DNA of 64,000 nucleotides from Pseudomonas sp. GM41(2012) (GTDB lineage Bacteria; Pseudomonadota; Gammaproteobacteria; Pseudomonadales; Pseudomonadaceae): contig NZ_AKJN02000007.1 of the NCBI RefSeq assembly GCF_000282315.2, positions 1,054,001 through 1,118,000 of the forward strand, written 5' to 3'. Below the pieces are notes generated by a model, which worked only from the letters and a program-made list of their open reading frames with translations, was not told where the DNA came from and made no database searches. The first letter of the stretch is position 1; each line of letters opens with the position of its first letter. Shown one piece after another: positions 33,983 to 42,239 of this stretch. The translations under genes were made by a program, and so were the position numbers.

Positions 33983-34660
33983 GGGGACATATCCGTTTCT
34001 GCGGTGATGGCTGATTACGGTTCCGCCCTTACGGCGGGTCACTTGGAAAAGCCCCAAGTAACCAAGGGCTCCTGCCCCTTTCGTTCGGTGCCTCGCTAAG
34101 GCTCGGCATGCCCTCGCTCCGGTCCTGCTCCGTGGGCCCGCCGCCATCGGCCATCCATGGCCGGGGGCGGCTAACCCGGCATCCATGCCGGGTTGCCCAC
34201 TACGCAGAACCTCCACTCGGCCTCTCGAGGCGGCGGTGCATCCAGATCAAAAGCTGCAGGCGAGCTAACGCTCGGCCTGTTGAGTGGTGAGAAGCGTGCG
34301 TACACCCTTCCCTCTGTAGGAGCTGTCGAGTGAAACGAGGCTGCGATCTTTTGATCTTGCCGTGGCTGTGGCTGTGGCTGTGGCTTTTGATTTTGATCTG
34401 TTGCCCCTTTCCCAGAGGCCGAACGCAGGCGTTGCGCAGGGGGCACCGCGGCAAGGATGCCGCGGTAGCCGCCCCCGGCCATGGATGGCCGATGGCGGCG
34501 GGCCCCCGGAGCAATGCCGGAGTGAGGGCATGCCGAGCCTAGGCGAGGCACCGAATGGCGGGGCAAGAGCCCTTGGTTACTTGGGGCTTTTCCAAGTGAC
34601 TCGCTGTAAGAGCGAAACCGCCAGCAGCCGCTACCGCAGCAACGGATATGCCCCCCATCG
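33983..34660. repeat. Large imperfect inverted-repeat element
   Basis: Two arms of about 270 bases (roughly 33983-34255 and 34380-34660) are inverted copies of each other. Both contain the shared stretch TCACTTGGAAAAGCCCCAAG followed by TAACCAAGGGCTC, and CCATCGGCCATCCATGG. Each arm also has nested palindromes. The spacer of about 125 bases has four tandem GTGGCT hexamers (34362-34385) and a REP-like TGTAGGAGCTGTCGAG. No transposase or credible coding frame lies inside. It fills the 885-base gap between the DUF2790 gene and the next gene. Confidence 0.85.
34362..34385 (+). repeat. GTGGCT hexamer x4
   Basis: Four perfect tandem copies of GTGGCT, preceded by a degenerate copy, near the inner end of the right arm of the palindromic element. 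Length variation between strains is likely. Confidence 0.9.
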
Positions 34661-34747
34661 TAAACGCCCGAAATCGAAGCGCATTCAAAGGCCGGTGTAG
34701 ACTGAGAACCTGTTCTCTTTCGGCAAGACAAGGGAGTGTGCCCAGCC

Positions 34748-35437
34748 ATGATCGGCGCCGAGTTACTGTCACCTGAAACCCTCACGGCGGGGTGGTTGAT
34801 CTATGTGCCGGTACTGATCTGGGCCGTTGCACGAGCACCGTGGGTCGAACTGTTCAGCGACAGTCGCCGCCAACATCTGTTGTTTGGCACGGTGTTCGCG
34901 CTGTTCATGCTCTGGCTGGTGCGACAAGACTTCGACACCGGCGTGTCCTACCACTTTATCGGCATGACCGCCGTGACCCTGTTGCTCGACTGGCCGCTGG
35001 CGATTGTCGGCGGGTTGGTGGCGCAAGCGGGACTGGTGCTGCTCGGGCGGCAGGATCTGGCGGCGATGGGGGTCAACGGCGCGCTGCTGATTCTACTGCC
35101 GGTGCTGGTCACCGAATGTTGCGCGATCCTGGTGGAGCGAGCGCAACCGCGTAATCCCTTTGTGTATATCTTCGTGTCCGGTTTTTTTGCAGCGGCACTG
35201 TCGGCGTTGCTGTGCCTGCTGCTGGCGCTGTGGCTGCTGTGGTTCGACGAACGTTTCGCCATGCCGTATTGGCTGGAAGATTTTGTCGGTTATCTGTGGC
35301 TGCTGATTTTTCCGGAAGCGTTCATCAACGGCATGGTGGTCAGCGCGTTGGTGGTGTTTTGCCCCGAGTGGCTGGAGACGTTCAATCGTACGCGCTACCT
35401 TTCGGCCCCCTGGAAAGACGACGATCCCAAATCTTGA
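34748..35437 (+). CDS. CbiM-like integral membrane protein (ECF-type permease annotation)
   Basis: This 229-residue protein has about six hydrophobic helices and no long soluble domain. The pattern resembles the CbiM/energy-coupling-factor permease family, to which similar Pseudomonas proteins are assigned. No ATPase or cobalamin genes are near, so transport of cobalt or nickel is not supported by context. The ATG at 34748 is preferred to a GTG at 34736 because the AGGGAG site lies at a better distance. It ends in a charged tail (KDDDPKS). Confidence 0.6.
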   Translation: MIGAELLSPETLTAGWLIYVPVLIWAVARAPWVELFSDSRRQHLLFGTVFALFMLWLVRQDFDTGVSYHFIGMTAVTLLLDWPLAIVGGLVAQAGLVLLGRQDLAAMGVNGALLILLPVLVTECCAILVERAQPRNPFVYIFVSGFFAAALSALLCLLLALWLLWFDERFAMPYWLEDFVGYLWLLIFPEAFINGMVVSALVVFCPEWLETFNRTRYLSAPWKDDDPKS

Positions 35438-35500
35438 TCCACATCAAAGGCAAAAATCGCTCACGAATCCATGCTCTGGAAAACCTTCAGGAGCATCGAA

Positions 35501-35716
35501 ATGAGTGTCTACGAATGGGCAAGGCAGGAGTTGCGTCAAAGTCTGGATGGGGCGCAGGAAGTGGGTTTTGATCCGGGGTTGAGCCTGCGTGCCTTGCTCA
35601 GTGCAGTGGTGCAACAGAGCAAGGCAGTGCGCAGTGTCGAAGACCTGGCCGATGAGTTGCGTTTTCTCGCGGAAAACCTCGATGACAGCCAGGACTACGG
35701 TTTTATGCGGCCTTGA
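35501..35716 (+). CDS. Small conserved protein of unknown function
   Basis: This 71-residue, acidic, mostly helical protein (MSVYEWARQELRQSLD, then AVRSVEDLADELRFLAENLDD) has no membrane segment or cysteine. A good ribosome site (CAGGAG) supports the ATG at 35501. It sits 63 bases after the membrane-protein gene and converges with yacG, with only three bases between their ends. I do not recognise its family. Confidence 0.7.
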   Translation: MSVYEWARQELRQSLDGAQEVGFDPGLSLRALLSAVVQQSKAVRSVEDLADELRFLAENLDDSQDYGFMRP

Positions 35717-35719
35717 AGA

Positions 35720-35920
35720 TCAGTGCCGCGGCTCGAAGTCTTCGCTGAACAGATCGTCTTCGGCATCAGGGCTGACCGGAATCTTGTGTTCTTCCGAGGC
35801 CCATGCCCCGAGGTCGATCAATTTGCAGCGATCCGAGCAGAACGGCCGGTTGACGTTGCTGGCGACCCATTCGACAGGGGCGCCACAGGTTGGGCAATTG
35901 ACGGTTGGGGTCTGGCTCAT
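35720..35920 (-). CDS. yacG: DNA gyrase inhibitor / zinc-finger protein YacG
   Basis: This 66-residue protein has a four-cysteine zinc finger (CPTCGAPVEW and PFCSDRCKLIDLG) and an acidic C-terminal tail. YacG binds GyrB and inhibits gyrase in E. coli. It overlaps coaE by four bases, as commonly seen where coaE, yacG and pilD form one operon. Confidence 0.93.
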   Translation of the reverse strand: MSQTPTVNCPTCGAPVEWVASNVNRPFCSDRCKLIDLGAWASEEHKIPVSPDAEDDLFSEDFEPRH

Positions 35921-36540
35921 GACTGGCCTCCACGCAAAGTAAGGTAAAAGTGATGCAGGCGTTCGACCTCGCTGTGCAGCCAGGCGAGGTCGCGGTCGTT
36001 GACCACCACATCGTCGGCGTGGCTCACGCGGTCCTGTCGGCTGGATTGGGCCTTGAGGATCGCCTGGACCTGTTGCTCGCTGGTCTGGTCACGCTGCAGG
36101 GTGCGCTCGATCTGTAGTTGTTCCGGGGCATCGATCACCAGGACTCGCTGGGTCATGGCGTACTGCCCGGACTCGATCAGCAGCGGCGAAACCAGAATCG
36201 CGTAAGACGATTGTGCCTTGGCCAGATGATCGGCGATTTCCTTGGCGATCAGCGGATGCAACAACGCTTCGAGCCAGCGGCGTTCCTCTGGTACTTCGAA
36301 GATCAGTTTGCGCAACGCCGCGCGATCCAGCTGCCCGTCGGCTTGCAATACGCCGGTGCCGAAGTGTTCGGCGATCCTGGCCAGCGCCGGGCGCCCCGGC
36401 TCTACCACCCAACGCGCCGCGTGATCGGCGTCCACTACGTGCACGCCCAAGTCGATGAAGTGCTGGGCAGCCGCGCTTTTGCCGCTGCCGATGCCGCCGG
36501 TCAGGCCGAGAATCCAGGGTTTTTCCACAGGGGTATTCAT
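35917..36540 (-). CDS. coaE: Dephospho-CoA kinase
   Basis: This 207-residue kinase performs the last step of coenzyme A synthesis. The P-loop GLTGGIGSGKS is at the N-terminus. The motif HVVDADHAARWVV and the LID-like region with AILVSPLLIESGQ and RTLQRDQTS follow. The ATG at 36540 overlaps the pilD stop (ATGA), and its own stop overlaps the yacG start. The tight coupling to the pilus peptidase gene is the usual arrangement in Pseudomonas. Confidence 0.95.
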   Translation of the reverse strand: MNTPVEKPWILGLTGGIGSGKSAAAQHFIDLGVHVVDADHAARWVVEPGRPALARIAEHFGTGVLQADGQLDRAALRKLIFEVPEERRWLEALLHPLIAKEIADHLAKAQSSYAILVSPLLIESGQYAMTQRVLVIDAPEQLQIERTLQRDQTSEQQVQAILKAQSSRQDRVSHADDVVVNDRDLAWLHSEVERLHHFYLTLRGGQS

Positions 36541-37409
36541 TTCAAACCGACAAACTGCCAATAGAAGCCGGTTATTTGACCACCCCAGAGCAAGGCAATC
36601 CAGCCGGCAATTGCCAGATAGGGTCCGAAGGGGATCGGCGTGGAGGTTTTCGCGTTGCGCAAACGCAGCAAAATCACGCCGACAACGGCGCCCACCATCG
36701 ACGATAACAGGATGGTCAGTGGCAAGATCTGCCAGCCACCCCAAGCGCCGAACATCGCGAGCAACTTGAAATCACCGTGGCCCATGCCTTCCTTGCCGGT
36801 GATCAGCTTGAACAGCCAGAACACCGACCACAACGCCATATAGCCGACCACCGCGCCCCACAATGCGTCATGCAATGGCACGAATAAGGTGAAACTGTTG
36901 AGGATCAGCCCCAGCCATATCAGCGGCAGCACCAGCACATCCGGCAGCAGTTGGTGCTCGGCGTCGATCAGGCTCATGGTCAGCAACCCCCAGCTCAGGA
37001 GCAGCACCATGCAGGCCTGCCAGCCGAAACCGAAATGCCAGGCGATGAACGCCGAGAGCAGACCGCAGGCCAGTTCGGTCAGCGGGTAGCGTTTGCTGAT
37101 GGCTGCCGTGCAGTTCGAGCATCGCCCCCTTAAAAACAGATAACTGAGCAACGGAATATTTTCCCAGGCGCGGATTCGATGGCCGCAATGTGGGCACTGG
37201 GAATGGGGCAGCATCAGGTTGAAGGTCGGCAGCGGTGTTTCGCCTGGCAAGCCCAGCACTTCACGAGCCTCCTCACGCCATTCGCGGTCAAGCATTTTTG
37301 GCAGGCGCCAGACCACCACGTTGAGAAAGCTGCCAATCAGCAGGCCGACCAACATGGCTGCAATCACGAAGGTCAACGGCTGGAGGGTCGGAATGTCGTT
37401 CAAGGGCAT
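36537..37409 (-). CDS. pilD: Type IV prepilin peptidase / N-methyltransferase PilD
   Basis: PilD cleaves and N-methylates all type III prepilin signals, including the pilins in this window. This 290-residue membrane protein has the methyltransferase domain with two CxxC pairs (CPHCGH and CSNCTAA). The two catalytic aspartates lie in the usual sites, SLIDAEHQLLPD and GMGHGDFKLLA. About eight hydrophobic helices are seen. The gene follows pilC by one base and overlaps coaE. Confidence 0.96.
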   Translation of the reverse strand: MPLNDIPTLQPLTFVIAAMLVGLLIGSFLNVVVWRLPKMLDREWREEAREVLGLPGETPLPTFNLMLPHSQCPHCGHRIRAWENIPLLSYLFLRGRCSNCTAAISKRYPLTELACGLLSAFIAWHFGFGWQACMVLLLSWGLLTMSLIDAEHQLLPDVLVLPLIWLGLILNSFTLFVPLHDALWGAVVGYMALWSVFWLFKLITGKEGMGHGDFKLLAMFGAWGGWQILPLTILLSSMVGAVVGVILLRLRNAKTSTPIPFGPYLAIAGWIALLWGGQITGFYWQFVGLK

Positions 37410-37410
37410 G

Positions 37411-38628
37411 TCAGATCGCTGTGCCGAGTTGGAAGATGGGCAGGTACATCGCAACCACCAGGCCCCCGACGATAACACCCAGCACCACCATGATGAACGG
37501 TTCCATCAGGCTGGTGAGGTTATCGACCATGTTGTCCACTTCGTCCTCATAGAAGCTCGCGACCTTGTCGAGCATATCGTCCAGTGCGCCGGACTCTTCG
37601 CCAATCGCAGTCATCTGGATCGCCATATTCGGAAAGATACCGGAGGCGCGCATGGAAAAATTCAGCTGCATACCGGTCGACACGTCCTGCTTGATACGCA
37701 GCACCGCCTGCTTGAACACGATGTTGCCGGTAGCGCCGGCCACCGAATCCAGGGCTTCCACCAGTGGCACACCTGCCGCAAAGGTAGTCGACAGCGTGCG
37801 GGCGTAACGGGCCACGGCGGACTTGTACATCAGCGTGCCAATCAGCGGGAACTTCAGCAGCCAGGTGTCCATTCGGTCCCGAAAGCCTTGCGACGTTTTA
37901 AACGCGTGGCGCACGCCGAAGATGGCCGCGATCAGCACGCCGAGCATCGCCCACCACCAGTCCTGCATGAATTCCGAGAGGCCGATGACCATCACCGTGA
38001 ACGCTGGCAATTCGGCGCCAAACCCTTTGAATACCGATTCGAACTGCGGCACCACTTTGACCAGCAGAATCCCGGTCACAATGATCGCGACGAACACCAC
38101 CGCCAGCGGGTAGGTCATGGCTTTCTTGATCTTGGCCTTGAGGCTTTCGCTCTTTTCCTTATAGGTCGCCACTCTCTCCAGCAGGGTATCGAGGGCACCG
38201 GCCTGCTCGCCAGCATCGACCAGGTTGCAGTAGAGCTCATCGAAATACTGAGGCTTTTTGCGCAGGGAGGCGGCGAAGCTGTTCCCCGCTGCGACTTCCT
38301 GTTTCACCTCGTCAATCAGTGTGCGCATGGCCGGGTTATCAAAGCCTTCACCGATGATGTCGAAGGACTGCAGCAGCGGTACGCCGGCCTTCATCATGGT
38401 CGCCATCTGCCGGGTGAACAGAGCAATGTCCTGGGCCTTGATGCGCTTTCCCAGGTTGAAAATCGAGGCGGACTTCTTGCGTACCTTGCCGGGGTTGATG
38501 CCCTGTTTGCGCAACTGGGCCTTGATCAACGCCGGATTCTGACCGCTCAATTCGCCCGTCATTTTGGTGCCTTTGCGGTCTGTGCCTTCCCAGGCGTAGA
38601 CGCTGATTTTTGCTGCTTTGACCGCCAT
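37411..38628 (-). CDS. pilC: Type IV pilus platform protein PilC
   Basis: This 405-residue inner-membrane protein is the assembly platform that links the motors to the pilus. It has the two GspF domains, with the repeated segments FTRQMATMMKAGVPLLQ (first) and YARTLSTTFAAGVPLVEAL (second). Three hydrophobic helices are seen, the last one just before the C-terminus (MVVLGVIVGGLVVAMYLP). It lies two bases after pilB and one base before pilD. Confidence 0.96.
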   Translation of the reverse strand: MAVKAAKISVYAWEGTDRKGTKMTGELSGQNPALIKAQLRKQGINPGKVRKKSASIFNLGKRIKAQDIALFTRQMATMMKAGVPLLQSFDIIGEGFDNPAMRTLIDEVKQEVAAGNSFAASLRKKPQYFDELYCNLVDAGEQAGALDTLLERVATYKEKSESLKAKIKKAMTYPLAVVFVAIIVTGILLVKVVPQFESVFKGFGAELPAFTVMVIGLSEFMQDWWWAMLGVLIAAIFGVRHAFKTSQGFRDRMDTWLLKFPLIGTLMYKSAVARYARTLSTTFAAGVPLVEALDSVAGATGNIVFKQAVLRIKQDVSTGMQLNFSMRASGIFPNMAIQMTAIGEESGALDDMLDKVASFYEDEVDNMVDNLTSLMEPFIMVVLGVIVGGLVVAMYLPIFQLGTAI

Positions 38629-38630
38629 AT

Positions 38631-40331
38631 TCAGTCCTTGGTGACCCGGTTGATTTCTTCAAGGCTGGTGATGCCTTGCATGGCCTTGAGCAGGCCTGAC
38701 GTGCGCAGGTCGTTGAAGCCGTCTTTACGCATCTGACTGTCGATTTCCAGTGAATTGCCTTCGGCCATGATCAGCCGTTGCAGGTCCTGTGTGTTCTTCA
38801 CCACTTCATAAATCCCGACTCGCCCTTTGTAACCGCCGTTGCACTGATCGCAACCGACAGGCTCATAGATCGTGAATGAGCCGATGCGTTCCTCGGGGAA
38901 ACCTTCCTTGAGCAGCGCCTCACGGGGAATCTCGATCGGTTTTTTGCAATGGCTGCACAGCTTGCGTGCCAGGCGCTGGGCAATGATCAGGCTGATCGAG
39001 GTGGCAATGTTGAAACCTGGAATGCCCATGTTGTGCAGGCGCGTCAGGGTTTCGGCGGCGCTGTTGGTGTGCAGGGTCGACAGCACCAGGTGACCGGTCT
39101 GGGCGGCTTTGATAGCGATTTCGGCGGTTTCGAGGTCGCGGATCTCGCCGACCATGATCACGTCCGGGTCCTGTCGCAGAAAGGAGCGCAGCGCCTGGGC
39201 GAAGTCCATTCCCTGTTTGGGATTGACGTTGACCTGGTTGATGCCTTCCATGTTGATCTCCACCGGGTCTTCGGCGGTGGAGATGTTGATGTCCACGGTG
39301 TTGAGAATGTTCAGCCCGGTGTAGAGCGACACAGTCTTGCCCGAGCCGGTGGGCCCGGTCACCAGAATCATCCCCTGCGGCTGCTTGAGGGCAGCCATGT
39401 ACAGGTCTTTCTGGTCGGGCTCATAGCCGAGGGCGTCGATGCCCATTTGGGCGCTGGACGGGTCGAGGATCCGGATCACCACTTTCTCGCCCCATAGGGT
39501 CGGCAGGGTATTGACCCGAAAGTCGATGGATTTGCTCTTGGACAGGCGCATCTTGATCCGCCCGTCCTGGGGCCGGCGCCGTTCGGAGATGTCGAGGCTG
39601 GCCATGACTTTCAGCCGCGCTGCGATGCGATTGGCCAGGTGAATCGGTGGCTTGGCGACTTCACGCAAAATACCGTCAGTGCGTATCCGCACACGGTAGG
39701 TTTTTTCGTAGGGTTCGAAATGCAGGTCGGAAGAGCCGCTTTTGATCGCGTCCAGCAACATCTTGTGGACGAAGCGCACCACCGGCGCGTCATCGGCATC
39801 CTGGCCGGCGATGGCCTCCAGTTTGCTGTCCTCGATCGACTCGATGTCCACGCCATCAAGGTCGACATCGGCCATGTCTTCCAGGCCGGTGCCTTGGGTA
39901 TCGAAGAATTTTTCGATGGCGTCGCTGAGCTTGTCGTCCTCCACCAGGATGGCTTCGGTATTCAGCCCGGAGCTGAACTGGATGTCATTGATGGCTTGAT
40001 GATTGGTCGGGTCGGAAACACCCACGAACAACTTGTTGCCGCGCCGCCAGAGGGGCAGGGCGTGGTGCTGGCGAATCAGCTTCTCGCTGACCAGCCCCTT
40101 GGGTTGGGTTTCCTTGTCCAGACAGTTGAGGTCGAGCAAGGCCATGCCGAAGTGTTCCGAAGCGATCTCGGCGACCTGGCGACTCTTCACCAGTTTGTTC
40201 TGCACCAGATAACTGACCAGGGAGATTTTGTTGCGTTGGGCTTGCTGATACGCCTGTTGCGCGCTTTTGTCAGTGAGCAGCTCGGCCAGGACCAATTGCT
40301 TGGCCAGACCGCTAAGGGCGATGTCATTCAT
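38631..40331 (-). CDS. pilB: Type IV pilus extension ATPase PilB
   Basis: This 566-residue hexameric ATPase powers pilus extension. The N-terminal MshEN/GSPII_E domain occupies about the first 150 residues. The ATPase core has Walker A GPTGSGKT, an Asp box (EDPVEIN), a Walker B region (VGEIRDLETAEIA) and a His box. A tetracysteine zinc motif (CSHCKKP and CDQCNGG) lies near residue 460. It is divergent from pilA across a 225-base control region. Confidence 0.97.
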   Translation of the reverse strand: MNDIALSGLAKQLVLAELLTDKSAQQAYQQAQRNKISLVSYLVQNKLVKSRQVAEIASEHFGMALLDLNCLDKETQPKGLVSEKLIRQHHALPLWRRGNKLFVGVSDPTNHQAINDIQFSSGLNTEAILVEDDKLSDAIEKFFDTQGTGLEDMADVDLDGVDIESIEDSKLEAIAGQDADDAPVVRFVHKMLLDAIKSGSSDLHFEPYEKTYRVRIRTDGILREVAKPPIHLANRIAARLKVMASLDISERRRPQDGRIKMRLSKSKSIDFRVNTLPTLWGEKVVIRILDPSSAQMGIDALGYEPDQKDLYMAALKQPQGMILVTGPTGSGKTVSLYTGLNILNTVDINISTAEDPVEINMEGINQVNVNPKQGMDFAQALRSFLRQDPDVIMVGEIRDLETAEIAIKAAQTGHLVLSTLHTNSAAETLTRLHNMGIPGFNIATSISLIIAQRLARKLCSHCKKPIEIPREALLKEGFPEERIGSFTIYEPVGCDQCNGGYKGRVGIYEVVKNTQDLQRLIMAEGNSLEIDSQMRKDGFNDLRTSGLLKAMQGITSLEEINRVTKD

Positions 40332-40404
40332 TGGGATACCGGACGCAGACAGTTCATGAGTTATAGCCTAGTCAAGCGGAGGAACCAAACCAGCGGCGTT
40401 GAGG

Positions 40405-40419
40405 TGACAAAAAGTGTCA
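40405..40419 (+). promoter_or_regulatory. Palindrome TGACA-N5-TGTCA upstream of pilA (candidate PilR site)
   Basis: A perfect palindrome TGACAAAAAGTGTCA sits about 85 bases before the sigma-54 promoter. PilR sites in P. aeruginosa contain a TGTC core at a similar distance upstream of pilA, so this is a good PilR candidate. Confidence 0.6.
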
Positions 40420-40492
40420 GATAGTGCGGATTCTGGGGGTAGGAAAGGGCGCTGGACTCGCCTTACGCCCCGCCAACAGGGGGCTCGGCGCT

Positions 40493-40508
40493 TGGCATGG
40501 GCTGTGCT
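40493..40508 (+). promoter_or_regulatory. Sigma-54 promoter of pilA
   Basis: TGGCATGGGCTGTGCT fits the consensus TGGCACG-N4-TTGCW, with GG and GC exactly ten bases apart. The expected transcription start is near 40519, about 38 bases before the pilA ATG. Confidence 0.85.
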
Positions 40509-40556
40509 GCGGCTAGTTCAGATCATGAGATTTCGACTCATGCATGGAGCTTGTCT

Positions 40557-40988
40557 ATGAAGACTCAAAAAGGTTTTACCCTGATCGAGCTGCTGATCGT
40601 GGTGGCGATCATTGGGATTCTGGCGACGTTTGCGTTGCCTCAGTACTCCAAGTATCAAGCCCGGGCCAAAGTGACGGCCGGCCTGGCTGAGATCAGCGCG
40701 TTGAAAGTGCCTTTCGAAGACATCATCAACCAAGGCACCAACCCTACATTGCTATTGGTTGCAGGTAACGCGGCGGCGACGACCTCCAATTGCACGCTGG
40801 CTGCCTCAGGGACAGCTTCAGACGGTGCAGGCACGATCACGTGTACGCTGGTTAATGCGCCAGGGCCGGTGTTGGGCAAGACCATCACACTGACTCGCTC
40901 ATCAGGAAACACGGCGGGCACCTGGACGTGTGCCAGCAATGTCAACGCTGACTTTGCACCAAAAGGCTGTCCCGGCAGTGGTGCGTAA
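40557..40988 (+). CDS. pilA: Major type IV pilin PilA
   Basis: This 143-residue prepilin begins MKTQKG/FTLIELLIVVAIIGILATFALPQY, the classic PilD site with Phe1 and Glu5. Four cysteines lie in the head: one pair at NCTLA and ITCTL, and the terminal pair at TWTCAS and KGCPG. The terminal pair would close the D-region loop. The size is typical of type IVa pilins. The ATG at 40557 has a GGAG ribosome site; an upstream in-frame start is rejected because it precedes the promoter start site. It is divergent from pilB-pilC-pilD. Expression by PilS/PilR is expected from the sigma-54 promoter. Confidence 0.96.
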   Translation: MKTQKGFTLIELLIVVAIIGILATFALPQYSKYQARAKVTAGLAEISALKVPFEDIINQGTNPTLLLVAGNAAATTSNCTLAASGTASDGAGTITCTLVNAPGPVLGKTITLTRSSGNTAGTWTCASNVNADFAPKGCPGSGA

Positions 40989-41005
40989 TCTGGCGGCTTG
41001 ATCTG

Positions 41006-41037
41006 ATGCCTCGTCTGTTTGACGGGGCATTTTTTTG
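41006..41037 (+). terminator. Rho-independent terminator after pilA
   Basis: A ten-base stem (ATGCCTCGTC with GACGGGGCAT, including one G-T pair) and a T run lie 18 bases after the pilA stop. The remaining 260 bases before the BON gene are AT-rich and hold no recognised gene. A promoter for the BON gene is expected there but was not pinned down. Confidence 0.88.
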
Positions 41038-41298
41038 TTCGCCGTTCGGGAAAAATTGAGTAATTGAGAAAACTTCCAATAATTCATGGCCTTAGGCCTG
41101 CGGTAAAACCCGCAACTTGCATGTCGATAATTTGGAAGTCATGCATTTTGCATGATTCCGAAAATCAGGTGTTTTTGTAAGTTATTGATTTTTATGTATT
41201 TGTTGGCTGTTTCAAAGTTGGCACAGCGTTCGCACTATCTCCAGTAACCCTGCTGACAAGACACGCAGCAGACTTTATGAAAAACAGGAGTTACTCGT

Positions 41299-41655
41299 AT
41301 GAAGAAGTTCGCTATCGCTGCCGCTACTGCTACCGCGCTGACCCTGACCATGGCCAACGCTGCATTTGCACAGACCACTCAAACCACCCAGGCTCCGATG
41401 ACTCTGGCGGCGGGTGAAGTCACCAAAGCCAAAGAAGCTACTTCCGATACCTGGATCACCACTAAAGTCAAAGCCGACCTGGTGACCGAGAAAGGCATTC
41501 CTGGTACCGACATCAAAGTCGAAACCAACAAAGGCGTAGTGTCCCTGTCGTCCACCGTTGCGGTGACTGACGCTCAGAAAGCCACCGCCGTGGCGATCGC
41601 CAAGAAAATCAAAGGCGTCCAGGCGGTCTCCGCTGACGGCCTGAAATCCGAGTAA
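41299..41655 (+). CDS. Exported BON-domain protein
   Basis: This 118-residue periplasmic protein has a signal peptide (MKKFAIAAATATALTLTMANAAFA/Q) and one BON domain (DTWITTKVKADLV, then IKVETNKGVVSLSS and AIAKKIKGVQAV). BON proteins bind phospholipid or other envelope components and often respond to osmotic or envelope stress. It has a good ribosome site (CAGGAG) and stands alone, with terminators on both sides. Confidence 0.9.
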   Translation: MKKFAIAAATATALTLTMANAAFAQTTQTTQAPMTLAAGEVTKAKEATSDTWITTKVKADLVTEKGIPGTDIKVETNKGVVSLSSTVAVTDAQKATAVAIAKKIKGVQAVSADGLKSE

Positions 41656-41761
41656 GACAAGGCTTCTCGCCTGGACTGGGAGAAGGTGCGACAGACGGGC
41701 CGAGCAATACGTCTGCCGCCTCAGGAGAGTTCATGCGAAAGGCCATAAGGATGTGGCCATT

Positions 41762-41799
41762 ACAGGCCCCGGACATTCGTGTCAGGGGCCTGTTCTATT
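41762..41799 (+). terminator. Terminator with TTCG loop after the BON gene
   Basis: ACAGGCCCC pairs with GGGGCCTGT, and an inner GACA-TTCG-TGTC hairpin continues the stem. It lies about 105 bases after the BON stop. The T run is short, so the strength is uncertain. Confidence 0.65.
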
Positions 41800-41820
41800 T
41801 GTGAGCGACGCAAAACCAAA

Positions 41821-41910
41821 TGTGGGAGCGAGCCTGCTCGAAATTGCGGACTAACATTCGACATTAATGTTGAATAAAAGACCGCTATCGCGAGCAGGCT
41901 CGCTCCCACA
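41821..41910. repeat. Paired REP element 4
   Basis: TGTGGGAGCGAGCCTGCTCG and its complement flank a loop with TTCGACATTAATGTTGAA. The left arm differs from the family by a short change (GAAATTG instead of GCGATAG). It separates the BON and DUF2845 genes, which converge. Confidence 0.9.
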
Positions 41911-41942
41911 TTGACCGGGGCCTACATAAGATTGTGGTGGGG

Positions 41943-42239
41943 TCAGCTACCGCGCTTGCTGGTGATCTGCTTCAAACGATTACCTTCAAAACGCAGGTAC
42001 TGATACATCCCGCCGTTGGGCCCGTAGGTCCATTCCTCGACTTGAAATTCTTCCCGTCGGTTAGCGCTGCGCTTGTAGCCCAACAGATCACGGCTGACCG
42101 GTTCTCCGCATTTCTGCAGCACTTCGCTGGACCTGTCCCCGACACTGACCAATTGACTGCCGCAGCGCAGGGTGTCGGCGGCCGAGGCCTGACTGGCGAT
42201 CATCGCCAGAGCCAGGCTCATCAGCCATTTCGCGCCCAT
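41943..42239 (-). CDS. Small exported DUF2845 protein
   Basis: This 98-residue protein has a signal peptide (MGAKWLMSLALAMIASQASA/A) and a domain with two cysteines (TLRCGSQL and LQKCGEPV) and the EEWTYGPNGGMYQYLRFEGN segment typical of DUF2845. The fold resembles SmpA/BamE-like envelope modules. The ATG at 42239 overlaps the stop of the large upstream gene (ATGA), so it is coupled to it. Confidence 0.82.
   Translation of the reverse strand: MGAKWLMSLALAMIASQASAADTLRCGSQLVSVGDRSSEVLQKCGEPVSRDLLGYKRSANRREEFQVEEWTYGPNGGMYQYLRFEGNRLKQITSKRGS

Noticed and set aside
34171..34785. Open frames inside the palindromic element
   Set aside because: They exist on both strands of an inverted repeat, have no homology that I recognise, and their repeats (such as the alternating Ser-His tract) come from the GTGGCT array.
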